31,656 nucleotides of DNA from a virus. The notes under the pieces are model-generated. The model saw nothing but the letters and a program-made list of their open reading frames with translations. It was not told where the DNA came from and did not search any database. Positions 11,639 through 18,803 of the stretch are shown in pieces. Location of the stretch: IMG/VR virus record IMGVR_UViG_3300046340_000088, positions 1-31,656 of that record; one strand, given 5' to 3'. The position numbers and the translations under genes are program-made. Every line of letters begins with the position of its first letter. Positions within the stretch are counted from its first letter, which is position 1.

Positions 11639-14368
11639 ATGATCTTACTAAAAAAACTCAAAATAAAAAATTTCATTTCTGTTGGTAATGTGCCAATAGA
11701 AATAGATTTGTGTAACCACAATAAAACTATTGTTGTAGGGTCTAATGGGACGGGTAAAGAAGCACCAATATCAGAACCAGTTCTAACTCCTTTAGGTTGG
11801 TCTACTATGGGTGCTATTCGTCCTGGTGACTATGTGATTGGTTCTGCTGGCACACCCATCAAAGTATTGTCTATCCATCCTCAAGGAGTGAAAGATGTAT
11901 ACACGGTAAAGACTATGGATGGGGTGGATATACGATGTGGTAAAGACCATCTATGGTCTGTATGGGTAAAAAGACATGGTAAAAATGTATTAATTACCAA
12001 AACTACTCAAGAATTAATTGACAATGGTGTGAGAAAATCATCAGATAATACTGCAAGATATACGTTACCTAAATTTGACGGACTCCAAGAAGGTATCTCT
12101 GTTAGTTTTGGATATGCACTAGGTTATTGTCTTGGTAATGGTTGTTTTAGTCAAGGACAACTAAAGGTTTCATATGATGACAGAATTGAATCTAAACTAC
12201 TGCCACTATTAGAATCTTCTCTGGGGATTCCTACTAATTCAAGAAATAATGGTGGTCATTCTGCACAATCTGGATATAGTTGGTCTGCTATTCATCCAGA
12301 AATAGCAAAGTATCGTGATAGTGGTTTATCACATGATAAAAATTTACACAAAGATCATAGTGATTGGTTGCTATGGGATTATCAATCGAGACTAGAATTA
12401 CTACAGGGATTATTAGATAGCAATGGTTGTGTAGGATTATCAAAAGCAGATGGTAGACCACGATCTAGTTTTAGTTCTACTTCTATCAATTTAATTGTTT
12501 TAGTAAGAGATTTGGTAAGATCGTTGGGTGGACGAGCATGTGAACCAATTGCAGATAATCGTACCCATTATAAGTCTGGTAATTGCTGGAATTTGTCATT
12601 CAGATTGCCAGTATGCCCATTCAAATTACATGATGACAGATGGCGACCATCCAGACGTTCTATGCAATCAACGATTAGTGAGATCGTACAGAATGGTTAT
12701 CAGGAAGAACAAGTATGTATCACCGTTGATGCAGAAGATCAATTATATGTGACTACTGGGTTTAAATTGACCCATAATAGTTCGACATTGCTAGATTCTA
12801 TTGTGTATGCACTATACGGTGTAGCATACAGAAATATAAATAAAAGTCAACTAATCAATTCTACCAATAAAGCACAATTACTGGTAGAATTAGAATTTTC
12901 TTCATCTAATAATGAATACAAAATTGTCAGAGGACAGCAGCCAAATGTATTTGATATATACATTAATGGTGAAAAACTTAACGAATTGTCTTCAGTAAAG
13001 GAACAACAGAAATATCTTGAAGATCATATCATTAAAATCAACTATCTAACATTTTCTAATATCGCTATATTGGGTAGTTGTAATTATATTCCTTTTATGG
13101 AGCAGCCAGTATTGGTGCGGCGTACACTAATTGAAGAACTGCTAGATATAAAAATCTTTGCAGAAATGTTAGTGGTGGCTAAAGAGCGAAATAAAGAGTT
13201 ATATGATGAGATTAAATCTATATCAAATGACATCAAATCAAATAATGAGCAAGTAGTATTAATACAATCATTCATCAATACTATCACCAATACCACTGTG
13301 GTGGATAATAGTGAAGAAATTAATAGATTAAATTTAGAGAAAGACTCTATCAATAAAAATATCAATTTATTGATGCTAGAAAAGGATAAACTAGAGTTAG
13401 AGTTATCTGGTTTCAGCGATCCGCAGCCACATATCACTAAGCTTAAAACTTATGTAAGTGATTGTAATGCTGCAATCAAATTGGACAACAAACAAATTAA
13501 ATTTTACGAGAGTAACAATACTTGCCCTACTTGTACTCAATCTATAGATCCTACATTAAAAAGGGATTCTATATTAAAATTTAAGAGTGATATACAATCC
13601 TTTGAAACTAAATTAGATATAGCCACTAAAAAACTTAATTCTGGACAAGCTATCTTGTCAGATATTCAAAAGTTGACTAGTAGAAAAACAGAACATGCTC
13701 AAAAAATGAAAAATTTGAATAGTGAACTAACATCTATAGATAATCGAATTAGCCGATTATCTATCGTAATTCCAAAATCAAATAATTCTGATATAACTGA
13801 ATATAATGATAAATTGACTAACACTAAAGCTAATTTAGAGTCATTATATAATAAATTGGATTTATTGAAAGTAGATAAAAATAATTATGATATAGTGGTT
13901 AAGTTGTTGTCTGATTCTGGGATTAAATCAAAAATTCTAGAAAAATATTTACCATATTTCAATAGCTATATCAATAATTATCTCAACATATTTGGATTAA
14001 ACATAAATTTCACATTTAATTCATTATTTAAAGAAATTATATGTGCTAGGGATAAACAGAATTTTTCTTATGAATCATTTAGTGAGGGAGAAAAGATGAA
14101 AATATCTCTAGCAATTATGCTCTCATTTAGAGATCTTGCGTCTTTAAATAGTGCTAATAGTACTAATATATTGATAATGGATGAAGTGTTTGATAGTTCT
14201 TTAGATTATGATTCTAACAATAATTTGATGAGTATTATTAACCAGATGGTCGATCATAATATTATGATTATTACTCATCGAGAAGATGTTGCTATCGATG
14301 ATTTTGATCGAGTGATGCAATTTTCTAAAGTCGATGGATTCACCAAAATAGCCTACCCCACTAACTAA
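11639..14368 (+). CDS. 46: gp46, Rad50/SbcC-like recombination ATPase with an intein in Walker A
   Basis: gp46 is the SMC-like ATPase that works with gp47 in end resection and recombination-dependent replication. The N-terminal NFISVGNVPIEIDL and the split Walker A GSNGTGK/SSTLLD (residues 34-40, continuing at 381) are followed by QLINSTNKAQLLVELEF and RGQQPNVFDIYING, both as in T4 gp46. The zinc hook CPTC lies near residues 629-632 between coiled-coil arms. The signature FSEGEKMKISLAIMLSFRDL and the Walker B NILIMDEVFDSSLD lie near the C-terminus. Removing the intein (about 340 residues) leaves about 570 aa, close to T4 gp46 (560). Confidence 0.93.
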   Translation: MILLKKLKIKNFISVGNVPIEIDLCNHNKTIVVGSNGTGKEAPISEPVLTPLGWSTMGAIRPGDYVIGSAGTPIKVLSIHPQGVKDVYTVKTMDGVDIRCGKDHLWSVWVKRHGKNVLITKTTQELIDNGVRKSSDNTARYTLPKFDGLQEGISVSFGYALGYCLGNGCFSQGQLKVSYDDRIESKLLPLLESSLGIPTNSRNNGGHSAQSGYSWSAIHPEIAKYRDSGLSHDKNLHKDHSDWLLWDYQSRLELLQGLLDSNGCVGLSKADGRPRSSFSSTSINLIVLVRDLVRSLGGRACEPIADNRTHYKSGNCWNLSFRLPVCPFKLHDDRWRPSRRSMQSTISEIVQNGYQEEQVCITVDAEDQLYVTTGFKLTHNSSTLLDSIVYALYGVAYRNINKSQLINSTNKAQLLVELEFSSSNNEYKIVRGQQPNVFDIYINGEKLNELSSVKEQQKYLEDHIIKINYLTFSNIAILGSCNYIPFMEQPVLVRRTLIEELLDIKIFAEMLVVAKERNKELYDEIKSISNDIKSNNEQVVLIQSFINTITNTTVVDNSEEINRLNLEKDSINKNINLLMLEKDKLELELSGFSDPQPHITKLKTYVSDCNAAIKLDNKQIKFYESNNTCPTCTQSIDPTLKRDSILKFKSDIQSFETKLDIATKKLNSGQAILSDIQKLTSRKTEHAQKMKNLNSELTSIDNRISRLSIVIPKSNNSDITEYNDKLTNTKANLESLYNKLDLLKVDKNNYDIVVKLLSDSGIKSKILEKYLPYFNSYINNYLNIFGLNINFTFNSLFKEIICARDKQNFSYESFSEGEKMKISLAIMLSFRDLASLNSANSTNILIMDEVFDSSLDYDSNNNLMSIINQMVDHNIMIITHREDVAIDDFDRVMQFSKVDGFTKIAYPTN
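11762..12778 (+). mobile_element. Intein in gp46 with LAGLIDADG-type endonuclease
   Basis: The insertion begins right after the Walker A Lys40. Its first block reads EAPISEPVLTPLGW and continues MGAIRPGDYVIG, an intein N-terminal block; Ala42 is the best candidate first residue, though Glu41 cannot be excluded. Two LAGLIDADG-like motifs are present (ALGYCLGNGCF near 159-169 and LLQGLLDSNGC near 254-264). The C-terminal block ends FKLTHN (Asn380) with Ser as +1. Boundaries at the N side are uncertain by one residue, since the spliced P-loop must read GTGKS. Confidence 0.85.
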
Positions 14369-14604
14369 GGTCAAGAACCACGGGGTTAACCCCGTGGCTT
14401 GGATATAACAATATATCTAACTCAAGTCTTGTCTAGATCATTTGTGGTTAGACCACATCTACAATACATATCCTGGTATATACGTTCAGATATTTTCCTA
14501 GTCTGTACCTCTATAAATCTAATTGTTTAGATTCTATTAAATAGGACATCTTGGATATGTTGGTCTAAGGAACCGTTAACTTTATTACTCTTAGGATTAT
14601 CTCT
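14369..14604 (+). ncRNA. IsrB/IscB-type omega-RNA-like leader
   Basis: There is no ORF here. The segment opens with a perfect hairpin CCACGGGG-TTAA-CCCCGTGG (14378-14397) and contains further paired motifs: GTGGTTAGACCAC near 14451-14463, CTAAGG...CTTAGG near 14566-14595, and CTCTATGCAAAGAG at 14601-14614. In IscB and IsrB systems the guide-RNA scaffold lies directly upstream of the nuclease gene and reads into its start, as here. The guide in such RNAs comes from the flank at the 5' side, which would be the 3' end of gp46. The assignment rests on position and on my recollection of cyanobacterial IsrB leaders. Confidence 0.55.
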
Positions 14605-14817
14605 ATGCAAAGAGTACCCGTCTTATCTCCTAGCGGTCTACCGCTCATGCCTACTAAAGCATCTCGTGCTAGACGTATGGTCAATCAGCATCTTGCTACT
14701 CCACATTGGAGTGATTTGGGTATTTATTATATTCGATTAATCGCAGAACCTTCAGATAATATTACTCAAGATATCGCCCACGGCGTTGACCATAACAAAT
14801 ACATTAAATCCATTTAA
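14605..14817 (+). pseudogene. IsrB/IscB-family RNA-guided nuclease, N-terminal remnant
   Basis: The 70-aa frame begins MQRVPVLSPSGLPLMPTKAS followed by RARRMVNQHLATPHWSDLGI and LIAEPSDNITQDIAHGVDHN. PLMPTKASRARR is the PLMP/RRXRR hallmark of IsrB/IscB proteins, and GVDHN stands where the RuvC-I GIDPG motif should be. It stops three residues after a short KYIKSI tail, so the bridge helix, the remaining RuvC motifs and any HNH domain are absent. This is a truncated, nuclease-dead remnant unless it works as a short PLMP-domain protein. Confidence 0.75.
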
Positions 14818-14823
14818 CCCCCC

Positions 14824-14872
14824 TTACAGGGCATTCTAGACCCCTCTCATACCACAAAATTAATAGTTGACA
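14824..14872 (+). repeat. 49-nt cassette shared with 7771-7819 (contains dispersed element D)
   Basis: Second copy of the cassette, beginning 7 nt after the stop of the IsrB-like remnant and ending with TTGACA. Only 4 of 49 positions differ from the other copy. Confidence 0.8.
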
Positions 14873-14909
14873 ATCTAAATCAGTGATGATATGATAACTA
14901 TATCATCAC
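14867..14909 (+). promoter_or_regulatory. Sigma70-type promoter with operator-like inverted repeat
   Basis: TTGACA (14867-14872), 17 nt, TATGAT (14890-14895). A perfect 10-bp inverted repeat, GTGATGATAT/ATATCATCAC (14883-14892/14900-14909), covers the -10 and the expected start point, so a repressor could act here. It drives the gene at 14920. Confidence 0.7.
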
Positions 14910-14919
14910 ATTAATCATC

Positions 14920-15723
14920 ATGATCGACTATACCCACTCCTACACTCGTTACAATAATTTATCTTTCTATGGTAATGACCAACTCAAACAAGATCTCCTA
15001 TATCAACTACAATCCCACTATGCCCACGATCAAATAATTAAAGGTCACTATTGGCAAAATGGTAAGGGGTGTCATGTAGGTTGTTGCATTCATTCTAATT
15101 CTCATAAAGATATGAGTAATTTTTTTGGATTACCAGAATGGATATGCTATTTATTTGATAATATATTTGAAGGATTGCCTAATGATGATGCTATGAGATT
15201 TCCTTTAGAATCTATACAAGCTATACCAGTAGGAGTGTGTTTACAACCAGTATTACACAAATTAGCTATATGGAGATTATTAGATCCAGAACGAGGAGTA
15301 ATCAGATTTAGTAATGATGAGTGTATAGTAGATGTAGCAGAATTACATAAAAAGGCATTAATACAGGAAGTGAGTAAAAACGAATGGTATGCTGCTCGTT
15401 CTGCTGCTTATTCTGTTGATTATGCTACTGCTGCTGCTGCTTATTCTGCTACTGCTGCTGCTTATTCTGCTGCTTGTGCTGCTTATTCTGCTACTGCTGC
15501 TGCTGATTCTGCTACTGCTACTGCTGCTGCTGATTCTGCTACTGCTGCTTATTCTGCTTCTGCTGCTGCTTATTCTGCTACTGCTGCTTATTCTGCTACT
15601 GCTACTGCTGCTGCTTATTCTGCTGCTGCTGATTCTGCTACTGCTGCTGCTTATTCTGCTGCTCGAAAACAGCATTATCAAAATGAATCTATTCAATTAA
15701 TATCATTATTACACTCTGCTTAA
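14920..15723 (+). CDS. Alanine-repeat-tail protein
   Basis: The 267-aa protein has an N-terminal domain of about 150 residues with WQNGKGCHVGCCIHSNSHKD, GLPEWICYLFDNIFEGLPN and AIPVGVCLQPVLHKLAIWRL. Uncharacterised bacterial and phage proteins share this arrangement and likewise end in Ala-rich repeats. Residues about 163-248 are repeats of AAYSA, ATAAA and ADSATA, closed by RKQHYQNESIQLISLL. The repeat DNA is built of GCT/TAT/TCT/ACT codons (about 15389-15663) and is far richer in G+C than its surroundings, so slippage may change its length. The upstream promoter is host-type with an operator. Function unknown. Confidence 0.65.
   Translation: MIDYTHSYTRYNNLSFYGNDQLKQDLLYQLQSHYAHDQIIKGHYWQNGKGCHVGCCIHSNSHKDMSNFFGLPEWICYLFDNIFEGLPNDDAMRFPLESIQAIPVGVCLQPVLHKLAIWRLLDPERGVIRFSNDECIVDVAELHKKALIQEVSKNEWYAARSAAYSVDYATAAAAYSATAAAYSAACAAYSATAAADSATATAAADSATAAYSASAAAYSATAAYSATATAAAYSAAADSATAAAYSAARKQHYQNESIQLISLLHSA
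15389..15663 (+). repeat. Trinucleotide/hexanucleotide microsatellite (GCT-rich)
   Basis: Repeats of GCTGCT, GCTTATTCTGCT, GCTACT and GATTCTGCTACT fill about 275 nt within the alanine-tail gene. Because of the repeat, other frames on both strands also stay open (Leu-rich or Ser-rich), and those are artefacts. Confidence 0.9.
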
Positions 15724-15735
15724 TTATTAAATTTA

Positions 15736-15912
15736 ATGATTAAGCACAATAGGATATATTTTCACAAGGGAGAGTTTGATTCAAAATGGATTTATATAGA
15801 TCTTTTTGGCTTTAGACCATTGGCAGTAATTAAACATGCAGGATGGGTTTATTTAAACTGTTCTTGGATCTCACTACAGTTACAAAGAATAATTTTAAAA
15901 AGTAACAGATAA
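15736..15912 (+). CDS. Small protein, 58 aa
   Basis: An ATG placed in the last bases of a palindrome copy (15725-15738, one mismatch) opens a 58-codon frame: MIKHNRIYFHKGEFDSKWIY, then IDLFGFRPLAVIKHAGW, ending SNR at 15912. Aromatic and beta-rich with a basic tail and no membrane segment. It fills the gap between the alanine-tail gene and the gene at 15917 with only 4 nt left, which argues that it is real. I do not recognise the family. Confidence 0.5.
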   Translation: MIKHNRIYFHKGEFDSKWIYIDLFGFRPLAVIKHAGWVYLNCSWISLQLQRIILKSNR

Positions 15913-15916
15913 AAAA

Positions 15917-16218
15917 ATGACACTAACCGCCGAACAAATTATAAAATACGCTAAAGGCAATCCAGGTGCTTTATCATTTTTATTCCAATTAACCAACTCC
16001 ACAACTATCACTGAAACTATTTTAAAAACTTTGAGAGAGGCTAAAACTATTAGAGGCACAAATATCTGGGTATTGTATTCATATTTATCTGACAAAAATA
16101 TACAAACAGTGTTTGTATATGTGTTAATACCCCTGTTTCTATAGTAGAAGATGCCTGTTCTCGTCAATACTATTCTGGGATAAAATTAATTAAACCATAC
16201 ATTATCAAAAAAAAACTA
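15917..16218 (+). pseudogene. Small phage protein disrupted by a frameshift
   Basis: The first frame encodes MTLTAEQIIKYAKGNPGALS through IWVLYSYLSDKNIQTV and then ends in a short tail at 16144. In the -1 frame the sequence from about 16114 reads CVNTPVSIVEDACSRQYYSG and continues KLIKPYIIKKK straight into the ORF at 16219. The two parts look like one protein (GNPGA... IWVLYSDL... ACS-QDYSG pattern) split by a one-base deletion near 16110-16120. Either it is broken, or a -1 shift joins it to the next gene. Confidence 0.5.
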
Positions 16219-16539
16219 ATGTTTAATTATTCTGAAGAAGAAATTTTAAGTGATGTTAAAAAATATGTTTGTAGCACATACAGACAACATTATAAATCTA
16301 AATCTGTCCAATTAATAGACTTGTTTGCTAGTGAGGATATGATTATAGATTACCTTAAAACATCTATTATGCGATACGTGTTAAGGTATGGTAAAAAAGC
16401 AGACGAAAACAAAAATCCATACAACGTAAAAGATTTATTTAAGGCGATCCACTGTATCATCTTATTAATACACTTTACACGAAAACCATTTACTAGTCCC
16501 GAATTATTATTGGAGAATAATCAAAATGAAAATTTCTAA
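16219..16539 (+). CDS. DUF3310-like protein
   Basis: A 106-aa protein starting MFNYSEEEILSDVKKYVCST. The stretch HYKSKSVQLIDLF, followed by MIIDYLKTSIMRYVLRYGKK and NVKDLFKAIHCIILLI, follows the HY...piD...GN..KYi.R..kK...DL.KA..Y pattern of DUF3310 (nucleotide-kinase-like small phage proteins). The conserved Arg-Tyr-Gly-Lys-Lys and Asp-Leu are in place. Its end overlaps the gp45 start by 14 nt, so it is coupled to the clamp gene. Catalysis is not established for this family. Confidence 0.5.
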   Translation: MFNYSEEEILSDVKKYVCSTYRQHYKSKSVQLIDLFASEDMIIDYLKTSIMRYVLRYGKKADENKNPYNVKDLFKAIHCIILLIHFTRKPFTSPELLLENNQNENF

Positions 16540-17209
16540 AGACACACTAAAAATTCTCAAGAATTATCAAAAAATTAATCCTTCTTTGATTATAAAATCT
16601 GGGAATACTATCAAAACTTTGTCGGACGCTAAGAACGTATATGCGATTGCCCATGTAGAAGAAACATTTCCAGATTTTGCTATTTACGATCTTAATAAAT
16701 TATTGTCTGTTGTTGAGATCGTTGACGATCCAGATATTATATTTTATGACACACATCTGACTATTTCAAACGAAAGACAATCTACAAGATATCTTTTTTC
16801 AGATATCACTGTATTAACAGTAAAACTGCCAGAAAAGGATATTATTATGACTGATATTGAAGCAGAATTTATGCTTCGTAATAACGATATCACCACTATT
16901 AATCAATTTTCCACCAAATTATCTTTACCAGACCTAGTGGTTAAGATAGTAGATGATGTATTGGTGGGAGTAGTATGTGATAAATCAAATAGTGCCACTA
17001 ATAATCATACAATAAAATTGGAACAATCTAATTATTATCCAGAAGTGATTGGTGATACAGATATAGAATTCAATTTCAAAATAGCCAATTTAAAACTATT
17101 GTCTGGCGACTACTGGATTTCTATCAGTAAAAAGAAAATCTCTAAATTTTGTAATGAAAATATGGATCTCATTTACTGGATCGCTTGTGAAAGCGACTCT
17201 ATCACTTAA
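16526..17209 (+). CDS. 45: gp45, sliding clamp
   Basis: gp45 is the trimeric processivity clamp of the phage DNA polymerase and the mobile activator of gp55-dependent late transcription. The 227-aa length equals T4 gp45 (228). The N-terminus MKISKDTLKILKNYQKINPS aligns with T4 MKLSKDTTALLKNFATINSG, and FPDFAIYDLNKLLSVVEIVDD corresponds to the T4 DVAIYDLNGFLGILSLVND segment. The C-terminal half keeps FNFKIANLKLLSGDYWISIS and ends ACESDS, as in T4 ALEADS. A ribosome binding site (GGAGAA) lies inside the end of the previous gene. Confidence 0.9.
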   Translation: MKISKDTLKILKNYQKINPSLIIKSGNTIKTLSDAKNVYAIAHVEETFPDFAIYDLNKLLSVVEIVDDPDIIFYDTHLTISNERQSTRYLFSDITVLTVKLPEKDIIMTDIEAEFMLRNNDITTINQFSTKLSLPDLVVKIVDDVLVGVVCDKSNSATNNHTIKLEQSNYYPEVIGDTDIEFNFKIANLKLLSGDYWISISKKKISKFCNENMDLIYWIACESDSIT

Positions 17210-17214
17210 AAATT

Positions 17215-17389
17215 ATGAAAATTTCACAAATCATCGCTGAATTATAGAAAACTAAAGCACAGCATGATAACTTTAAGTTGTCATATCGAAACTTATAGTT
17301 ATCATGCTACTTCTAAACCTGTTGGGTTTCCATGCGGTAATATTAATGAAAACACATTAGAAAATGAAAAAATAGTAATTTTTATTTAA
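17215..17389 (+). pseudogene. Small protein gene broken by a stop and a frameshift
   Basis: An ATG at 17215 opens MKISQIIAEL, then TAG (17245-17247), then KTKAQHDN in the same frame. In the +1 frame the text continues naturally as TLSCHIETYSYHATSKPVGF, then PCGNINENTLENEKIVIFI to a stop at 17387-17389. The opening resembles small phage and bacterial proteins of the pattern MKISELIAELEKIKAEHGD. One nonsense and one frameshift mutation would explain it. Confidence 0.5.
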
Positions 17390-17393
17390 TTTT

Positions 17394-17627
17394 ATGGAAA
17401 ATCCTATCATTTGTCCTGTATGTGGTGTTTATTTCATTGATGGTACATTCAGGTTTTCCTATAAACCTACTCAGCCAATTTCAGCTAATGATGTGGCTGG
17501 ACTGGTGTGTTCTAATCTTAGTAAAAATCCAAATGGGGTAGCATTAAAACTCCAGTGTATTAATAAAACTGGGGATCCGGCGGAAGGAGATAGTTGGGAA
17601 AAACGATTAAAATCTATTGGGGAGTAA
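17394..17627 (+). CDS. Small protein with CPVC motif
   Basis: A 77-aa protein beginning MENPIICPVCGVYFIDGTF. A single CxxC pair (residues 7-10) plus later Cys residues (about 39 and 54) could bind zinc. The middle (ISANDVAGLVCSNLSKNPNG) and the end (GDSWEKRLKSIGE) suggest a small soluble protein. I do not recognise a named family. It begins 4 nt after the disrupted gene and the GIY-YIG gene follows closely, so it belongs to the run of small accessory genes behind gp45. Confidence 0.5.
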   Translation: MENPIICPVCGVYFIDGTFRFSYKPTQPISANDVAGLVCSNLSKNPNGVALKLQCINKTGDPAEGDSWEKRLKSIGE

Positions 17628-17695
17628 ACCTATATGGGGCATCAGGTAACTACATTTTTTTAATAAATATATATGTATATTTTATTAAAAAATTT

Positions 17696-18250
17696 GTGGT
17701 TACTCATTACGTTTATAAAACATTATTGGAAGGGAATGATAAGTATTATATCGGCAGACACTCAACAACAAAAAAAGATATATTAAATGACGGGTATTTT
17801 GGTTCGGGTGTTTGGATTAGAAAAATTAAAGATAAAAATAAATTATCCAAAATAATTTTAGGCATATACAGTTCGATAGAAGATTTGTATATAGCAGAAG
17901 AGTTGTGGATAGAAAAACATTATAGTGACGTGAATTGTATGAACATGATATATTCTTCCAGTGGGTTTAAACCTGGACATATTATGTCTAATGAAATTAA
18001 AAAGAAATTATCTGATGCGAAAAAGGGCAAATCTCTAACAAAAGAACATAAAGATAATATATCTAAATCAGTGAAGGGAAAAAATATTGGTATACAAAAT
18101 GGATGTGCAAAATTAACTGAAAAGGATATCGAAGAAATTAAGATACTATATAAAAAAAATGTTTCTCAAAAACAAATAGCAACAACGTTTAATGTCAATA
18201 GAAAAACCATTTATAGAATAATAAATGGAAAATCTTGGCAACATCAATAA
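17696..18250 (+). CDS. GIY-YIG homing endonuclease
   Basis: The catalytic domain begins HYVYKTLLEGNDKYYIGRHS, i.e. the GIY-YIG motif as VYK...YYIGRH, followed by the Arg-containing GSGVWIRKIK and the EELWIEKHY helix with the conserved Glu. It is followed by NUMOD3-type repeats (NEIKKKLSDAKKGKSLTKEH) and a C-terminal helix-turn-helix (NVSQKQIATTFNVNRKTIYR). The frame extends upstream to an ATG at 17594, but that part overlaps the previous gene and reads as non-protein. GTG at 17696 is the likelier start. A freestanding endonuclease of the Seg type, close kin of the one at 27533. Confidence 0.82.
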   Translation: MVTHYVYKTLLEGNDKYYIGRHSTTKKDILNDGYFGSGVWIRKIKDKNKLSKIILGIYSSIEDLYIAEELWIEKHYSDVNCMNMIYSSSGFKPGHIMSNEIKKKLSDAKKGKSLTKEHKDNISKSVKGKNIGIQNGCAKLTEKDIEEIKILYKKNVSQKQIATTFNVNRKTIYRIINGKSWQHQ

Positions 18251-18276
18251 TTTTATTAAATAAAAACTATAAAAAT

Positions 18277-18414
18277 ATGGGTCATTCTATTGGTGTTTGC
18301 CCTCAATGTGATGGGTCGGTTATGGAAGGGTGTAGCTGCAATAATTGTGCGGATGACCATATCAGATGGACACTAAAATGTAAAAAAAACAAAGAGATCA
18401 TCTTGCAAAAGTAG
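18277..18414 (+). CDS. Small zinc-ribbon-like protein, 45 aa
   Basis: ATG at 18277 opens MGHSIGVCPQCDGSVMEGCS followed by CNNCADDHIRWTLKC and a Lys-rich end. CPQC and CSCNNC provide five closely spaced Cys residues, suggesting a zinc-binding fold. Past the TAG the -1 frame continues KVVAKGNTIILVKTKTIGQI to a stop at about 18473, so the present C-terminus may result from slippage in the A-run at 18382-18389. The reading as a single longer protein is inference. Confidence 0.45.
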   Translation: MGHSIGVCPQCDGSVMEGCSCNNCADDHIRWTLKCKKNKEIILQK

Positions 18415-18499
18415 TGGCTAAAGGTAACACTATCATTTTGGTTAAGACAAAAACAATTGGACAAATTAAATAATTAAATTTCTAATATCGAGTTTGTCC

Positions 18500-18528
18500 T
18501 TGCCAAATCAAAATTAATGTGCTAGAAT
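18500..18528 (+). promoter_or_regulatory. Sigma70-type promoter, extended -10
   Basis: TTGCCA (18500-18505), 17 nt, TAGAAT (18523-18528) with TGC before the -10, then ATAAGAG. The downstream genes are the tandem pair at 18559 and 18804. The GTGCTAGAATATAA block is very like that at 28271-28284. Confidence 0.55.
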
Positions 18529-18558
18529 ATAAGAGTAAATCAAAATAAATCAAAATAT

Positions 18559-18801
18559 ATGCCATCAACCGAAATTGCTTCAAATATTAATAAAAAGTCT
18601 AGTGCTATTTCTCAGGTATCTTTTAGTGAAAGTGATAATCAAGTAATTTTAACTTTCACTTCTAATCCAGATAAACAATACCCCTATACTGTAGCTGAAG
18701 GTCGATTTCATTATGTAGTAGAAGCATTTTCTTTGACTGAATCTGTTGGTGCAATTTATCACGAATTAGTCAATAATTCCATCATTTTTCCCTTAAAATA
18801 A
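18559..18801 (+). CDS. KTSC-like small protein, copy 1
   Basis: An 80-aa protein of five strands and a helix: VSFSESDNQVILTFTSNPD, then KQYPYTVAEGRFHYVVEAFS, then SVGAIYHELVN. This follows the KTSC-domain pattern (strand with L.V.F, a Y.Y.V segment, then a helix ending in S.G..F/Y). The gene 2 nt downstream encodes a paralogue, so the two come from a tandem duplication. KTSC proteins are small and often encoded near phage or toxin genes without a fixed biochemical role; no more specific function is claimed. Confidence 0.5.
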   Translation: MPSTEIASNINKKSSAISQVSFSESDNQVILTFTSNPDKQYPYTVAEGRFHYVVEAFSLTESVGAIYHELVNNSIIFPLK

Positions 18802-18803
18802 GT

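Noticed and set aside
12528-12752. ORF in another frame inside the gp46 intein
   Set aside because: Shadow of the intein coding frame.
15389-15663. Possible CRISPR-like repeat array
   Set aside because: Units are short, in codon phase and without unique spacers; it is a coding microsatellite.
15358-15700. Open frames on both strands in other phases of the alanine-repeat gene (poly-Ser/Arg and poly-Leu/Ile)
   Set aside because: They arise from the triplet repeat itself; composition is not protein-like and they have no independent starts.
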